A stretch of 64,000 nucleotides of DNA from Burkholderia sp. 8Y (GCF_902506145.1 NZ_LR733520.1:1765371-1829370); one strand, 5' to 3'. Positions 1 through 10,236 are shown, counted from the stretch's first letter. Notes: generated by a model not told the origin, from the letters alone. Made by a program: numbers and translations.

Positions 1-45
1 TTTGAACGGAGATGCCGCGCAAAGCGCGTGGCGGGCAAACGAGTT

Positions 46-74
46 ACGGTACCCGATCGAGGCCGAAATTTCAA
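46..74 (-). promoter_or_regulatory. possible sigma70 promoter reading out of the window
   Basis: On the minus strand TTGAAA (69-74) is followed after 17 bases by TACCGT (46-51). This lies just downstream of tilS. It could serve the next gene to the left, outside the window; in related genomes this is often lysC, but that is an inference. The -35 box is good and the -10 box weak. Nothing else is visible in bases 1-135. Confidence 0.25.
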
Positions 75-135
75 GATTGGACGCCCGCGCGCCCTATTCT
101 ACCGGCTTCGCGCAAGACGCCCGGCGTCGAGCGGC

Positions 136-1563
136 TCAGGCCAGCAGCAAATCCGGACGCCAGACGATGCGGCGCAACGGCGAGTGCGACGTTTCCGGCG
201 CGACATCGCGGTTCACGCCGACGAGCGGCACGAACAGAAGCGCGTCGCGAATGAAAAGCAGCGGCACGTCGCGCTTCCACGCCGGCACGCCGCGCTCCTG
301 GAACAGATTCTTGAGCGTGCGGCTGGGCGCGTCGGGAGAAAGACGCATGCGCTCGCCGCCCGCACGCGAACGCGCGACGATCGGCGCGGCGCGCAGCAAG
401 CCCTCGGCGACGACATCGCCGCCGGGCAAAGCGGCCGGCTCGAACACGAACGAGCCGCGCCACTGCGGCAGCCGCCAGACTTCGTCGCCTTGCCAGTGCA
501 GTTCGCTCGGCGCCTTCGCCACCGCCGCGCCTTCATCGAAGTCGGGCGCATCGGCGCTGTCGCCCGTCTCCCAGAAGAGCGCATTGCGATAGACGCGCAG
601 ACACCGCCCCGCATGATCGACGCGCAACGCATGCCCGTCGCGGGCGTTGGCCGCATGCCGAAGCTGACGCAGCATATCCGCGATGCGCGCCGTCGATGCA
701 GCCGGCAGATCCCGCGTGCGCATCCAGTAGCGCAGCACGTTGATGGCGCGTTCGTCGTCGAGCGCGAGCAGCGCGTCGAGTGCGAGCGTGCCCTCCTCCT
801 CGCCCTGCGCGACTTCCATGTCGAGTCGCGCGAGTTCGTCGAGCAGCCGCTGCGCCGATGCCGCGTGCGACGCGGTGCGCGCGAGCGCATCGCGAAAGCC
901 GGGGAAGTGCACGGCGAGCACCGGGAGCACGTCGTGACGCAGCGCGTTGCGTGCATAGCGGGTATCGGCGTTCGATTCGTCGTCGATCCAGCTGAGGTCG
1001 CGTTCGTGCGCGTATTGCTCCAGCTGCGCGCGCAAGAGCCGCAACAGCGGACGCAGGCGCGGCACGTTCGCGCCGTCGAGCCGCTGCGGCGCCATCGCGG
1101 CGAGACCCGCGACGCCCGCGCCGCGCAGCAGTTGCAAGAGCACGGTTTCCGCCTGATCGTCAGCGTGATGCGCGATCAGGAGCGCCGCCGCGCCGTGCGC
1201 GTCGCAGAGTTCGTCGAGCGCGCGGTAACGCGCATCGCGTGCGGCGGCTTCGAGACTCTCGCCGCCCGCGCGCATCACCTCGACATTCCGGACTGCATAA
1301 CGCACGCCGAGCGATGCCGCGAACGCGCGGCAGTTCGCTGCCCACGCATCGGCGTTCGGGCTCAGCCCGTGATGCACATGGAGCGCGACAACGCGCGCCG
1401 CGCCAAAAGCACGCACGGCGGCATCGAGCAGAACGGTGGAATCGAGACCGCCGCTGAGCGCGACGGCGAGGAGCGCATCAGCGGCGAGCCCGGCGTCGGA
1501 CACCGCAGCGCGGACCGCCTCGAAGACGAGGCGACCGGCCGGGGTTTCGCTGTCGGAAGTCAC
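136..1563 (-). CDS. tilS: tRNA(Ile)-lysidine synthase TilS
   Basis: Cytoplasmic tRNA-modifying enzyme. It adds lysine, using ATP, to C34 of the CAU-anticodon tRNA-Ile so that the tRNA reads AUA instead of AUG. The 475-residue protein has the N-terminal PP-loop ATP-binding motif SGGLDST (residues 37-43), followed by an ATPase/lysidine synthase core and the C-terminal substrate-binding region, a normal size for the long TilS form. The start is a GTG at 1563, 48 bases after the accA stop, so it is probably the last gene of the cysS-glycosylase-accA-tilS run. It is an essential gene in most bacteria. Nothing looks broken. Confidence 0.95.
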   Translation of the reverse strand: MTSDSETPAGRLVFEAVRAAVSDAGLAADALLAVALSGGLDSTVLLDAAVRAFGAARVVALHVHHGLSPNADAWAANCRAFAASLGVRYAVRNVEVMRAGGESLEAAARDARYRALDELCDAHGAAALLIAHHADDQAETVLLQLLRGAGVAGLAAMAPQRLDGANVPRLRPLLRLLRAQLEQYAHERDLSWIDDESNADTRYARNALRHDVLPVLAVHFPGFRDALARTASHAASAQRLLDELARLDMEVAQGEEEGTLALDALLALDDERAINVLRYWMRTRDLPAASTARIADMLRQLRHAANARDGHALRVDHAGRCLRVYRNALFWETGDSADAPDFDEGAAVAKAPSELHWQGDEVWRLPQWRGSFVFEPAALPGGDVVAEGLLRAAPIVARSRAGGERMRLSPDAPSRTLKNLFQERGVPAWKRDVPLLFIRDALLFVPLVGVNRDVAPETSHSPLRRIVWRPDLLLA

Positions 1564-1611
1564 GAGAATCGTGAAGGAATGAGCGCAAAAGGAAACGTCG
1601 GGATCGCCCGA

Positions 1612-2583
1612 TCACGCGCCGGGCAGCGACTCCTTGAACTTGCCGTAGGCCATGATCTTGTCGAACCGGCGCTCGCGCAGTTCCTGCACGCTCAGGCCCT
1701 GGAACTGCCGCAGCGAATCCGCGAGCGCGCGGCGCAGCAGCGCGGCCATGCCCTTGGGATCGCGGTGCGCGCCGCCGAGCGGCTCGTTCACGATCTTGTC
1801 GATAAGCCCGAGCGCCTTCAGGCGATGCGCGGTCAGACCGAGCGCCTCGGCCGCTTCCGGCGCCTTCGCCGCACTCTTCCACAGAATCGACGCGCAGCCT
1901 TCCGGCGAGATGACGGAGTACGTGGAGAATTGCAGCATCATGACCGTGTCCGCCACCGCGATGGCCAGCGCGCCGCCCGAGCCGCCTTCACCGATGATCG
2001 TCGTGATGATCGGCGTCTTAAGTTCGGCCATCACGAAAAGATTGCGGCCGATGGCTTCCGACTGCCCGCGCTCTTCCGCGCCGATGCCCGGATACGCGCC
2101 CGGCGTATCGACGAACGTGAAGATGGGCATGCTGAACTTCTCGGCCAGGCGCATGAGCCGCTCAGCCTTGCGATAGCCTTCCGGACGCGGCATGCCGAAG
2201 TTGCGCAGCGCGCGCTCCTTCGTGTCGCGCCCCTTCTGATGGCCGATCACCATGCACGGCTGGCCGTTGAAACGCGCGAAGCCGCCGACGATGGCGAGGT
2301 CGTCCGCGAAAGAGCGGTCGCCATGCAGTTCGTGAAAGTCGGTGAAAAGTTCGCTCACGTAATCGAGCGTGTACGGACGCTGCGGATGACGCGCAATTTG
2401 CGAAACCTGCCACGGCGACAGGTTCGCGTAGAGATCCTTGGTGAGCTGCTGGCTCTTCTTCGACAGCCGCTCGATTTCTTCCGAGATATCGACAGCGGAA
2501 TCGTCCTGAACGAAGCGGAGTTCTTCGATCTTCGCTTCGAGTTCAGCGATCGGCTGCTCGAAATCCAGAAACGTGGTCTTCAT
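1612..2583 (-). CDS. accA: acetyl-CoA carboxylase carboxyltransferase subunit alpha
   Basis: Alpha subunit of the AccA2-AccD2 carboxyltransferase, which moves the carboxyl group from biotinyl-BCCP to acetyl-CoA to make malonyl-CoA, the first committed step of fatty acid synthesis. The 323-residue protein has the usual N-terminal helical region with alternating charged residues, then the crotonase-like fold with the glycine-rich oxyanion stretch [10 protein letters not shown] (198-207). The length equals that of typical proteobacterial AccA. It sits between the DNA glycosylase gene and tilS on the same strand. accD is not in the window, which is usual in bacteria where accA and accD are unlinked. 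Confidence 0.97.
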   Translation of the reverse strand: MKTTFLDFEQPIAELEAKIEELRFVQDDSAVDISEEIERLSKKSQQLTKDLYANLSPWQVSQIARHPQRPYTLDYVSELFTDFHELHGDRSFADDLAIVGGFARFNGQPCMVIGHQKGRDTKERALRNFGMPRPEGYRKAERLMRLAEKFSMPIFTFVDTPGAYPGIGAEERGQSEAIGRNLFVMAELKTPIITTIIGEGGSGGALAIAVADTVMMLQFSTYSVISPEGCASILWKSAAKAPEAAEALGLTAHRLKALGLIDKIVNEPLGGAHRDPKGMAALLRRALADSLRQFQGLSVQELRERRFDKIMAYGKFKESLPGA

Positions 2584-2710
2584 GTGTTCGAGTCCTTGAA
2601 CAACGGGCAGGGGCGCAAGGGCGTCTATTCTAACCGCGTCCGTCCCTGATAAAAACGCGCGGGAACTATCGATTATAAATCAACGATAGCCCAGCAAATG
2701 CTGTTGTGAA

Positions 2711-3748
2711 TCAGTGGTCTGCGGGAATCGGATTGAGGCTGCGCCACATGTACCACGTCGCGACGGTGCGCCACGGTTCCCAGTTGGCCGCCACTTCGCG
2801 CGCTTCGCTGCGCGTGACCGGCTCGCCGCTGAAGTAATTGACGCTGATCGCCTGAATGAGGCCGAGGTCGTCGAGCGGCAGCACGTTCGGGCGCGACAAG
2901 TTGAAGATGAGGAACATCTCCGCCGTCCATCGGCCGATGCCGCGAATCTGCGTGAGTTCGGCGATCACCGATTCATCGTCCATCGACGCCCATGTATCGA
3001 CATGCAGCGCGCCGGAAACAAAGTGCTGCGCGAGATCGAGTATGTACTCGGTCTTGCGCTTAGAGAGCCCGCATCCCTGGAGCTTCTCCGCGCCGAGCGC
3101 GATGAAATCCGCCGGCACGACCGTGGGACACGCGGTCTTCACGCGTTCCCAGATGGCTTGCGCGGCCTTCACCGAAATCTGCTGTCCGGCGACGGATCGC
3201 GCGAGCGTCGAGAAGGGATCGCCGAGATTGACGAGGTGCATCTGCCCGAACTTCGGGATCAGCTTCTTAAGGATGCGGTCGCGCTTCATGAGATCGGCGC
3301 ACGCCTTGTCCCAGTAATCGGGACGCACGATCTCGCGCGTGAGGCCGCCCACTTGCACCGGAACGGCGGCATCGGCCGTGACCGCACGCGACTTGCGCAC
3401 TACTTCGCCCTGCTCCTTGTCGGCAACGAGCGATTGCCCGTTCGCGGCATCGCTCGCGGATGCGCGGCCGCTGCCCTTCGCACGCGGCGCCGGCATCGGC
3501 ACGATCGCCGCTTTCGACGTGTGCGCGGAGACATCTTCGCCGTTGATGCGGCGTGTGCCGTTCAGTTGCGCGCCTGCCGTTTCCTTCGATGCCGCCCGCG
3601 TGACCGCGGTCTTGCGCGGCGTTGCCGTTGATGCACTCTCCGTCTGCGTGCTTGCTTTGAGTTGCGCACCGCGCGCCCGCTTCGTTGCGGGCGACGCAGC
3701 ACTTCCTGACGCGGGTCGCTTGACCGGCGTCTTCCTGGCCGTTGCCAT
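2711..3748 (-). CDS. DNA-3-methyladenine glycosylase II family (HhH-GPD) with basic N-terminal tail
   Basis: Base-excision repair glycosylase that removes alkylated bases. Residues 150-340 form the HhH-GPD fold: helix-hairpin-helix around 265-278 (LTQIRGIGRWTAEM) and the catalytic aspartate in LPLDDLG (D293/D294). There is no iron-sulfur cluster cysteine set at the C-terminus, so it is AlkA-like rather than Nth/MutY-like. The first roughly 130 residues are low complexity, rich in Ala, Lys, Arg, Ser and Thr, resembling histone H1-like tails; the catalytic domain alone is about 210 residues. A strong ribosome site (GGAGG) lies just before the ATG at 3748. It lies between cysS and accA on the same strand. 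Confidence 0.9.
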   Translation of the reverse strand: MATARKTPVKRPASGSAASPATKRARGAQLKASTQTESASTATPRKTAVTRAASKETAGAQLNGTRRINGEDVSAHTSKAAIVPMPAPRAKGSGRASASDAANGQSLVADKEQGEVVRKSRAVTADAAVPVQVGGLTREIVRPDYWDKACADLMKRDRILKKLIPKFGQMHLVNLGDPFSTLARSVAGQQISVKAAQAIWERVKTACPTVVPADFIALGAEKLQGCGLSKRKTEYILDLAQHFVSGALHVDTWASMDDESVIAELTQIRGIGRWTAEMFLIFNLSRPNVLPLDDLGLIQAISVNYFSGEPVTRSEAREVAANWEPWRTVATWYMWRSLNPIPADH

Positions 3749-3795
3749 CTTGCCTCCTGCCTGGCGAGTCGATCAGAGGGTTCGAAGGTTCGCGT

Positions 3796-5193
3796 TCATA
3801 CGCGACGCCATTCGGTCGACCCACCCGGTTTGTCTTCAAGCGCAATCCCGGCTTCGAGCAACTGGGCGCGAATCCGGTCTGCTTCGGCATAGTTCTTCGC
3901 TTGCTTCGCGGCGATGCGCTCGGCGATCTTCGCTTCGATCTCGTGCGGCGAGAGGCCCTCAGCCGCGGCGGTTCCGCCTGCCTGCTGCAGAAAGGCGCGC
4001 GGCTCGCGACCGAAGAAACCGAGCAGCTGGCCCAGGCTCTTCAACTGACGCGCGAGCGCGGCGTCGCGCGTGCGGTTCACTTCGCTTGCGAGATCGAACA
4101 GCACGGACACGGCCACCGGCGTGTTGAAGTCGTCGTTCATCGCTGACTGGAAACGCTGCGCGTTCGCCTCGTTCCAGTCAAGTTGCTGATTGTCCGGCTC
4201 GACAACCTTCAACGCCGTATATAGACGCGTCAGCGCGTTTCTTGCATCGTCGATATGCACGTCGCTGTAATTCAGCGGCGAACGGTAGTGTGCCCGTGCA
4301 ATAAAGAAGCGCACCACTTCGGCATCGAATTTTTCGAGCACTTCGCGGATCGTGAAGAAGTTGCCAAGCGACTTCGACATCTTCTCGCTGTCGATCTGCA
4401 CGAAGCCGTTATGCATCCAGTAGTTCACGAAGGTCTGACCCGTCGCGCCCTCGCTCTGCGCGATCTCGTTCTCGTGATGCGGGAACTGCAAGTCCTGACC
4501 GCCGCCGTGAATGTCGAAGTGTTCGCCCAGCAGTTTGCAGGCCATCGCCGAACATTCGATATGCCAGCCCGGACGGCCGCGTCCCCACTTCGAGTCCCAG
4601 CCGGAGTCCGCAGGCTCGCCCTCTTTCGCGTGTTTCCACAGCACGAAGTCGAGTGGATCTTCCTTCGCGTCGTTGGCCGCCACGCGCTCGCCCGCGCGCA
4701 AGTCTTCGAGCGACTTGCCCGAGAGCTTGCCGTAGCCCGCGAACTTGCGCACCGCGTAGTTCACGTCGCCGTCCTTCGCGTGATAGGCATAGCCGTTCGT
4801 CTGCAACGCATCGATCATGCCGAGCATCTGCGGGATGAAATCGGTGGCGCGCGGCTCCATGTCCGGGCGCGCGACGCCGAGCGCATCGGCGTCTTCGTGC
4901 ATTGCCGTGATGAAGCGATGCGTGAGCGACTTGATCGGCTCGTTGTTCTCGACCGCGCGGCGGATGATCTTGTCGTCGATATCCGTGATATTGCGCACGT
5001 ACGTGACCTTGAAGCCGAGCGTGCGCAGCCACCGCTGCACGACATCGAACACCACCATCACGCGCGCATGTCCGATGTGACAGTAGTCATAGACCGTCAT
5101 TCCGCAGACGTACATGCGTACCTCGCCGGGGCGAAGCGGCGTGAAGGGTTGCTTGTCACGCGCGAGCGTGTTGTAGATGCGCAGCGAATTCAT
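3796..5193 (-). CDS. cysS: cysteine--tRNA ligase
   Basis: Class I aminoacyl-tRNA synthetase that charges tRNA-Cys. The HIGH motif is at residues 39-42 and KMSKS at 261-265. Zinc ligands include C30 and, further on, the C of HIEC (about 204) and the His residues of QFPHHENE. The reading frame stays open another 114 codons upstream, but the protein family begins at MNSLRIYNT, so the ATG at 5193 is chosen, giving 465 residues, the usual length. No good Shine-Dalgarno is seen before it. It is the first gene of the minus-strand run that continues with the glycosylase, accA and tilS. Confidence 0.96.
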   Translation of the reverse strand: MNSLRIYNTLARDKQPFTPLRPGEVRMYVCGMTVYDYCHIGHARVMVVFDVVQRWLRTLGFKVTYVRNITDIDDKIIRRAVENNEPIKSLTHRFITAMHEDADALGVARPDMEPRATDFIPQMLGMIDALQTNGYAYHAKDGDVNYAVRKFAGYGKLSGKSLEDLRAGERVAANDAKEDPLDFVLWKHAKEGEPADSGWDSKWGRGRPGWHIECSAMACKLLGEHFDIHGGGQDLQFPHHENEIAQSEGATGQTFVNYWMHNGFVQIDSEKMSKSLGNFFTIREVLEKFDAEVVRFFIARAHYRSPLNYSDVHIDDARNALTRLYTALKVVEPDNQQLDWNEANAQRFQSAMNDDFNTPVAVSVLFDLASEVNRTRDAALARQLKSLGQLLGFFGREPRAFLQQAGGTAAAEGLSPHEIEAKIAERIAAKQAKNYAEADRIRAQLLEAGIALEDKPGGSTEWRRV

Positions 5194-5647
5194 AGAGGAC
5201 AGTGCGTGTGCCGGAACCAACCGTGCGTTGAGTCGCAAACGGCGTGCTCGATACTGCGGGGCGAGGAAGACGCACACGCGAGCGCGAACACGACGGTCGT
5301 GCGACCAGGACGGAGACGGCCACGAGTGGCAAAGACAGTCCGATGTCGGCAGCGCGTGAGCACGAGCGCAATGTCGTGTGCAAGGCGCGTGCGCGGAACG
5401 TCCGGACCTTTTGTTAGAATGGGTCGGAGTATAACACCCGGATTTGAGCCCATGAAACCTCCAGGCGGCCGCACAGCGGGCACTGCCACGCGTGCTTCTT
5501 GCTTCGCTTTCGCCCCCGCCGTTCATGTGTTTCACGCGTAGCCGTGCAGTCGGTTTGCACGCCGTTCACAGCCGAGCTTCCGGGTTCTTCGGTCTCTTCC
5601 CGCCTCATTCCTTGACCCATATTCAAGTGACCCACGCCCAAGCGCGC
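5194..5647. other. gene-free divergent intergenic region
   Basis: 454 bases between the divergent cysS and TPR genes. Reading frames stay open on both strands because of high GC, but no convincing protein is encoded. On the plus strand there are two -10-like hexamers, TAGAAT (5415-5420) and TATAAC (5430-5435), without clear -35 boxes. They could drive the TPR-ppiA-ppiB-lpxH run. No hairpin with a T-run and no known riboswitch was seen. Confidence 0.4.
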
Positions 5648-6439
5648 ATGCCCTTGCAACTCTCTCGCCGGCCCGCTGCCGATTGTTTCCGCCAACGCTT
5701 CGCCGCGACGCTTGCGCGCACCGCCGCAGTCGCCGTGATCGGCGTGGCTGCCTGCTTCGGTTTGTCCAACGCGGCGCTCGCGCAGGTCTCCGCCGCCACG
5801 GCTGATGCCACGCCGCAGATCGACGCGTCCATTGCCAACAAGGACTGGAACGCCGCGCTCACGCAGCTCGATGCCCGCCTCGCGAGTCATCCGCGCGACG
5901 TGCAGGCGAAGTTCAAGCGGGCGACCGTGCTCGCCCGCCTGAATCGCGACGACGAAGCCATCAGCGCGTTCACCGAACTCACGCAGGCCTACCCCGAGTT
6001 GCCCGAGCCGTACAACAATCTCGCCGCGCTCTACGCGAAGAAAGGCCGCTACGAAGACGCGCGCGTCGCGCTGGAGACGGCGGTGAAGGCCAATCCCGGC
6101 TACGCCCTCGCTTACGACAATCTCGGCGATCTGTATCTGCGGCTCGCGAGCGAATCGTACAAGCGCGCGCAATCGCTCGGCTCGACGAGCCCGCTCTCGC
6201 GCCAGCGCGTCACCGCGATTCAGAACATCATCACGCCGCCGCCGAGAAAGCGCGGCACGGCCGCCGCAGCTTCGGGCGCGCAAGCCGCGTCGGCGGCGCG
6301 CGCGACATCGGATGAATGGACGCCCACGCCGGGCTCCAATTTCACGACGATGCCCTCGCCCGACAGTTACTCGCCGTTCGGTGGACCGAGCGGCCCGCTG
6401 CCCACATCGCCTTATGTCGCCCCCGACGGGCAGCCGTAA
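5648..6439 (+). CDS. exported tetratricopeptide repeat protein
   Basis: Probable periplasmic TPR protein of 263 residues. The start at 5648 (MPLQLSRR) was chosen because it places a basic n-region and a hydrophobic stretch (about residues 22-40) in front of a signal-peptidase-like site, ALA-Q, near residue 45. The frame is open 52 codons further upstream. Residues about 60-165 contain TPR units, with the typical pattern of A, Y and P positions (for example EPYNNLAALYAKKGRY). The C-terminal 80 residues are rich in Pro, Ser, Thr and Ala and probably disordered. TPRs bind partner proteins; the partner is unknown. It directly precedes two cyclophilin genes, so a role in envelope protein folding or assembly is possible but unproven. 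Confidence 0.8.
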   Translation: MPLQLSRRPAADCFRQRFAATLARTAAVAVIGVAACFGLSNAALAQVSAATADATPQIDASIANKDWNAALTQLDARLASHPRDVQAKFKRATVLARLNRDDEAISAFTELTQAYPELPEPYNNLAALYAKKGRYEDARVALETAVKANPGYALAYDNLGDLYLRLASESYKRAQSLGSTSPLSRQRVTAIQNIITPPPRKRGTAAAASGAQAASAARATSDEWTPTPGSNFTTMPSPDSYSPFGGPSGPLPTSPYVAPDGQP

Positions 6440-6532
6440 GAAGATAAACCCGCGCGCGCAGGCGGTAAGCTGTCGTCCTGCGCCGCGCGATTGCACGACG
6501 CTTTGCATCCATCAATCGAGGATCCGACCTTC

Positions 6533-7120
6533 ATGAAATTGCTGATGTTGGCGCTGTCCGGCGCCGCCCTGATCGCGACCGCCCCCGCCTTTGCTCAACC
6601 CGGGCAACCCGCGCAGGCCGCGCATCCGAACGTGCTTTTCAAGACTTCGCAAGGCGACATCCGCGTCGAGCTGTATCCGGAGAAGGCGCCGAAGACAGTC
6701 GAGAACTTTCTCGCTTACGTGAAGTCCGGTCAGTACAGCGGCACGATTTTTCATCGCGTGATTCCCGGCTTCATGATTCAGGGCGGCGGCTATAGCACGA
6801 GCTTCGCGGAGAAGCCCACGCGCGCGCCGATTCCGCTCGAAAGCCGCAACGGGCTGAAGAACGCGACGGGCACCCTCGCGATGGCGCGCACGAGCGATCC
6901 GAATTCGGCGACGGCCCAGTTCTTCATCAATACGGTCGATAATGCCGGGCTCGACTATCCGAACCCGGACGGCAACGGCTATGCCGTGTTCGGCAAGGTC
7001 GTCTCGGGCATGGATGTCGTGAAGAAGATCGAAGGCAGCCCGACCACCACGCGCGGGCCGATGGCCGACGTGCCGCAAAAGCCGACCGTGATCGAGTCGG
7101 CGACCGTGGTGTCCCAGTAA
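6533..7120 (+). CDS. ppiA: periplasmic cyclophilin-type peptidyl-prolyl cis-trans isomerase
   Basis: Catalyses cis-trans isomerisation of proline peptide bonds in secreted proteins. The 195-residue precursor starts at ATG 6533 with a signal peptide (hydrophobic residues 3-19, cleavage likely after AFA, residue 21). The cyclophilin domain follows, with [13 protein letters not shown] (active-site Arg and Phe), [17 protein letters not shown] and the C-terminal YAVFGKV segment. It is followed 73 bases later by a cytoplasmic paralogue without a signal peptide, so the pair covers periplasm and cytoplasm as PpiA and PpiB do in Escherichia coli. Confidence 0.93.
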   Translation: MKLLMLALSGAALIATAPAFAQPGQPAQAAHPNVLFKTSQGDIRVELYPEKAPKTVENFLAYVKSGQYSGTIFHRVIPGFMIQGGGYSTSFAEKPTRAPIPLESRNGLKNATGTLAMARTSDPNSATAQFFINTVDNAGLDYPNPDGNGYAVFGKVVSGMDVVKKIEGSPTTTRGPMADVPQKPTVIESATVVSQ

Positions 7121-7193
7121 CACGCACACTCGCGGCGGCGTGCGATGGTCGCGCGCCGCCCATTCCGCTCATTCAACACACCGGAGAAAGAAC

Positions 7194-7685
7194 ATGGTCG
7201 AACTGCATACGAACCACGGCGTCATCAAGCTCGAACTCGACGCCGAAAAAGCGCCGAAGACCGTCGAGAACTTCCTGAACTACGTGAAGAAGGGCCACTA
7301 CGACAACACGGTGTTCCATCGCGTGATCGACGGCTTCATGATTCAGGGCGGCGGCTTCGAGCCGGGCATGAAGCAAAAGCCGACCGACGCGCCGATCCAG
7401 AACGAAGCCAACAACGGCCTGACCAACGACACGGGCACGGTCGCGATGGCGCGCACCAACGACCCGCACTCGGCCACGGCGCAGTTCTTCATCAACGTGA
7501 AGGACAACGACTTTCTGAACCACTCGTCGCCGACGCCCCAGGGCTGGGGCTACACGGTGTTCGGCCGCGTGGTCGAAGGACTGGACGTGATCGAGAAGAT
7601 CAAGAAGGTCAAGACGGGCTCGAAGGGCTTCCACCAGGACGTGCCGGTCGACGACGTCATCATCGAGAAGGCCGTGGTGGTCTGA
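7194..7685 (+). CDS. ppiB: cytoplasmic cyclophilin-type peptidyl-prolyl isomerase
   Basis: Cytoplasmic prolyl isomerase of 163 residues, the normal size of PpiB. The ATG at 7194 is preceded by GGAG (7183-7186) and the protein begins directly with the cyclophilin fold (MVELHTNHG), so no signal peptide is present. Conserved active-site segments are [33 protein letters not shown] and WGYTVFGRV. The frame is open a little further upstream, but those residues do not fit the family. It lies between ppiA and lpxH with 11 bases to the latter, consistent with one transcript. Confidence 0.95.
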   Translation: MVELHTNHGVIKLELDAEKAPKTVENFLNYVKKGHYDNTVFHRVIDGFMIQGGGFEPGMKQKPTDAPIQNEANNGLTNDTGTVAMARTNDPHSATAQFFINVKDNDFLNHSSPTPQGWGYTVFGRVVEGLDVIEKIKKVKTGSKGFHQDVPVDDVIIEKAVVV

Positions 7686-7696
7686 TCGTTCATCGC

Positions 7697-8506
7697 ATGA
7701 TCGACACGCAGTCTTTCGGTCGCGAATCGAAGCACGAAGCAGCGGGCAGCGCGCATGACGCGCGCCCGCTGTTTTTCGTTTCGGACCTGCACCTGAGCGA
7801 GGCGATACCGAACACGGTCGCCGCGTTCGAACATTTCATCGAAGTCACGGCCAACGAGGCGGACTCCGTTTTCATTCTCGGCGATCTATTCGAGTTCTGG
7901 GTCGGCGACGACGTGCTCGATCCCGCCGTGGACCACGAGCGCGCTCGCTTCGCGCGGCGCATGACGAAGCTCATGCACACGCTGTCCGAGCGCGGCATCG
8001 GGCTCTATGTGATGCACGGCAATCGCGACTTCCTGCTCGGCAAACGCTTCATGAAGGAAGCGGGCGCCATGCCGCTGCCCGATCCTTTCGCGATGACCGC
8101 GTTCGGCACGCGCATCGTGCTCGCACACGGCGACGCGCTCTGCACCGCCGATCGCGCGTATCAGCGTTTTCGCCGCTTCGCGCGCAACCGCCACGCGCAG
8201 CGGGTCTTTCTCGCGCTGCCGCTCGCCACGCGGCTCGCCATCGGTCAGCGCATGCGAAGCAAGAGCGAAGGCGCGCGCATGGACGGCGCATCGCCGAAAT
8301 ACGACGTGACGCGCAAGGCCGTGTCGACGCTTTTCATCCGAAGCCGCGCCCATACGCTGATCCACGGCCACACGCACCGCCCCGCGATGCATCGCGAAGT
8401 GGAAGGCGTGCGCTGGGTGCTGCCCGATTGGGAATTGGATATCGACGCGCCGCGCGGTGGCTATTTACGTCTGGATGCCGGCGGCGTACACGCGCTACCG
8501 CTATAA
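7697..8506 (+). CDS. lpxH: UDP-2,3-diacylglucosamine diphosphatase LpxH
   Basis: Fourth step of lipid A synthesis: hydrolyses UDP-2,3-diacylglucosamine to lipid X and UMP at the inner face of the inner membrane. The 269-residue protein shows the complete metallophosphoesterase set: DLH (30-32), [18 protein letters not shown] and GHTH. The ATG at 7697 is 11 bases after the ppiB stop; the frame is open upstream but only by overlap with ppiB. The family is usually about 240-270 residues. The last 6 bases overlap the end of cysE, which is transcribed towards it. A second, more PlcP-like member of the same superfamily is encoded at 57701. Confidence 0.93.
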   Translation: MIDTQSFGRESKHEAAGSAHDARPLFFVSDLHLSEAIPNTVAAFEHFIEVTANEADSVFILGDLFEFWVGDDVLDPAVDHERARFARRMTKLMHTLSERGIGLYVMHGNRDFLLGKRFMKEAGAMPLPDPFAMTAFGTRIVLAHGDALCTADRAYQRFRRFARNRHAQRVFLALPLATRLAIGQRMRSKSEGARMDGASPKYDVTRKAVSTLFIRSRAHTLIHGHTHRPAMHREVEGVRWVLPDWELDIDAPRGGYLRLDAGGVHALPL

Positions 8507-9295
8507 CTGGCGTTCGGCGCCGCGCGCCTCGCCTTCCATCACTTTGGACAGGCGCTTCAGGTCGAGCAGCGTCGCGCCATCCATGCCGTGCAGCGCCTCG
8601 ACGCGCGCGCCGAGCCGCTCCAGTGCCGCGACGATCTCGTCGGTGCGCTGCGCCTGCGTCGATGCGTGATCGATGAGGCCGTGAATCGCGAGCGACACGG
8701 GATCGTCGGCGTTCGGCGTGATGCCGTACGCGCAGAACGCGGCGCTCGCGTTCTCGCGCGCATCGGGCTTTTTCCCGACCGCCGGCATCACGACGCGCGC
8801 CGGATTGCCGACCGCCGTGCCGCCCGCCGGCACCGGCTTCACGACGACCGCGTTGGAACCGATCTTTGCGTCCGCGCCGACCGTGAAGCTGCCGAGCACT
8901 TTCGCGCCCGCGCCGACGATCACGCCGCGCTCGAGCGTCGGATGCCGCTTCGCGCCGCGCGAGAGCGACGTGCCGCCGAGCGTCACGCCCTGATAGATAG
9001 TGCAGTCGTCGCCGATGATCGCCGTCTCGCCGATCACCACGCCCATGCCGTGATCGATGAACACGCGCCGCCCGAGCGTCGCGCCCGGATGGATCTCGAT
9101 GCCCGTGAGAAAGCGCGCGATCTGCGACACGAAGCGGCCAAGCCAGCGCCAGCCGCGATGCCAGCAGCCGTGCGCGAAACGATGCAGCACGATGGCATGC
9201 AGGCCCGGATAGCACGTGACGACTTCAAAGACGCTGCGAGCGGCGGGATCGCGCTCACGGATAGCGGCGATGTCTTCGCGAAATCGGTCGAACAT
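8501..9295 (-). CDS. cysE: serine O-acetyltransferase
   Basis: Acetylates L-serine with acetyl-CoA to O-acetylserine, the precursor of cysteine. The 264-residue protein has the N-terminal helical domain (to about 60) and the left-handed beta-helix of hexapeptide repeats, including [15 protein letters not shown] (catalytic His82 after Asp81), [13 protein letters not shown] and YQGVTLGGT. The tail after residue 185 is longer and more polar than the helix. The end overlaps lpxH by 6 bases, tail to tail. A TACAAT hexamer on the minus strand (9400-9405) could be the -10 of its promoter, leaving a leader of about 100 bases. Confidence 0.93.
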   Translation of the reverse strand: MFDRFREDIAAIRERDPAARSVFEVVTCYPGLHAIVLHRFAHGCWHRGWRWLGRFVSQIARFLTGIEIHPGATLGRRVFIDHGMGVVIGETAIIGDDCTIYQGVTLGGTSLSRGAKRHPTLERGVIVGAGAKVLGSFTVGADAKIGSNAVVVKPVPAGGTAVGNPARVVMPAVGKKPDARENASAAFCAYGITPNADDPVSLAIHGLIDHASTQAQRTDEIVAALERLGARVEALHGMDGATLLDLKRLSKVMEGEARGAERQL

Positions 9296-9465
9296 GGCGG
9301 TGATCTCAGTCGGGGAAAGGTTGCGCTGCGTTGCGCATTCATCGCGCGGTGCTTAGCTGAGAAAGCGCAAAGCTTATGTCGGCGAGCCGTTTTTTGCCGA
9401 TTGTAGGACGAGCGCGCCGCCTGTGCAGGACGCGCCCGATGCCCCCGATGACAGCGCGGTCGCGC

Positions 9466-10236
9466 TCACGGCTCTTTACCACCCAGAAGAATATGCTTTG
9501 CAATGCCCCGAAGAATGTTCACTTCCTCACGTTCGAGACCTGCTCGTGCAAAAAGACGGCGCACGCGCGACATCAATTTCTTCGGATTGGCCGGATCGAG
9601 AAACGAGAGCGCGACCAATGCCTCTTCGAGGTGCGCGTACATGCCTTCGATTTCATCGCTCGATGCGCGCTGCCCCACCGTTTCGCCGGGCGCCGCAGCA
9701 GGCGCGGTCTGGTGGAACGCAAGCCGCAGCTCGTAAGCGAGCACCTGCACCGCCTGCGCGAGATTGAGCGAGCTGTAAGCAGGATTCGCCGGAATGTGGG
9801 CGAGCGCGCTGCAACGCTCGACATCCGCGTTCGATAACCCGGTGCGCTCGTTGCCGAACACGAGCGCGATATCGCCGTGATGCGCGAACTCGCGCGCGCG
9901 ATCGCCGACGATGCGCGGCGGCATGTGCGGCGGCCCGTACTCGCGCGTGCGCGCGGTGAGCGCGACGGACCAATGCACGCCGATGAGCGCCTCCGCGAGC
10001 GAATCGACGACCTGCGCGGACGCGAGCACGTCGTCCGCGCCGCTTGCCATCGCGACAGCTTCGGGGTCGTGCTTCACTTCGGCGACGCGCGGCGCGACGA
10101 GCACGAGGCGCGCGAAGCCCATGGTCTTGAGCGCGCGGGCGGCTGCGCCCACATTGCCCGGATGACTCGGCTCGACGAGGATGAACCGCGTGGACGTGAA
10201 GCCGTCGGCGGGGAGAGAAAGATCGTTGGATTCCAA
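9466..10236 (-). CDS. trmJ: tRNA (cytidine/uridine-2'-O-)-methyltransferase TrmJ
   Basis: SPOUT-class SAM methyltransferase that 2'-O-methylates nucleotide 32 of the tRNA anticodon loop. The 256-residue protein carries the SPOUT signatures: motif I VEPSHPGNVGAAAR (21-34), motif II LVFGNERTGLSN, and motif III SSLNLAQAVQVLAYEL forming the knotted SAM site. A C-terminal helical extension is present, as in E. coli TrmJ. It is transcribed alone and diverges from suhB across 260 bases; the gap contains TAAAAT (10344-10349, plus strand), a candidate -10 for suhB. Confidence 0.92.
   Translation of the reverse strand: MESNDLSLPADGFTSTRFILVEPSHPGNVGAAARALKTMGFARLVLVAPRVAEVKHDPEAVAMASGADDVLASAQVVDSLAEALIGVHWSVALTARTREYGPPHMPPRIVGDRAREFAHHGDIALVFGNERTGLSNADVERCSALAHIPANPAYSSLNLAQAVQVLAYELRLAFHQTAPAAAPGETVGQRASSDEIEGMYAHLEEALVALSFLDPANPKKLMSRVRRLFARAGLEREEVNILRGIAKHILLGGKEP

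Noticed and set aside
28..2649. An 873-codon open frame on the plus strand opposite tilS and accA
   Set aside because: Its composition is dominated by Arg, Ala and Glu with no conserved domain, and it is the mirror of two well-known genes. It is a result of high GC codon use.
5190..5490. Possible tRNA or small RNA in the cysS-TPR gap
   Set aside because: No cloverleaf, T-loop signature or terminator-bounded transcript could be recognised.
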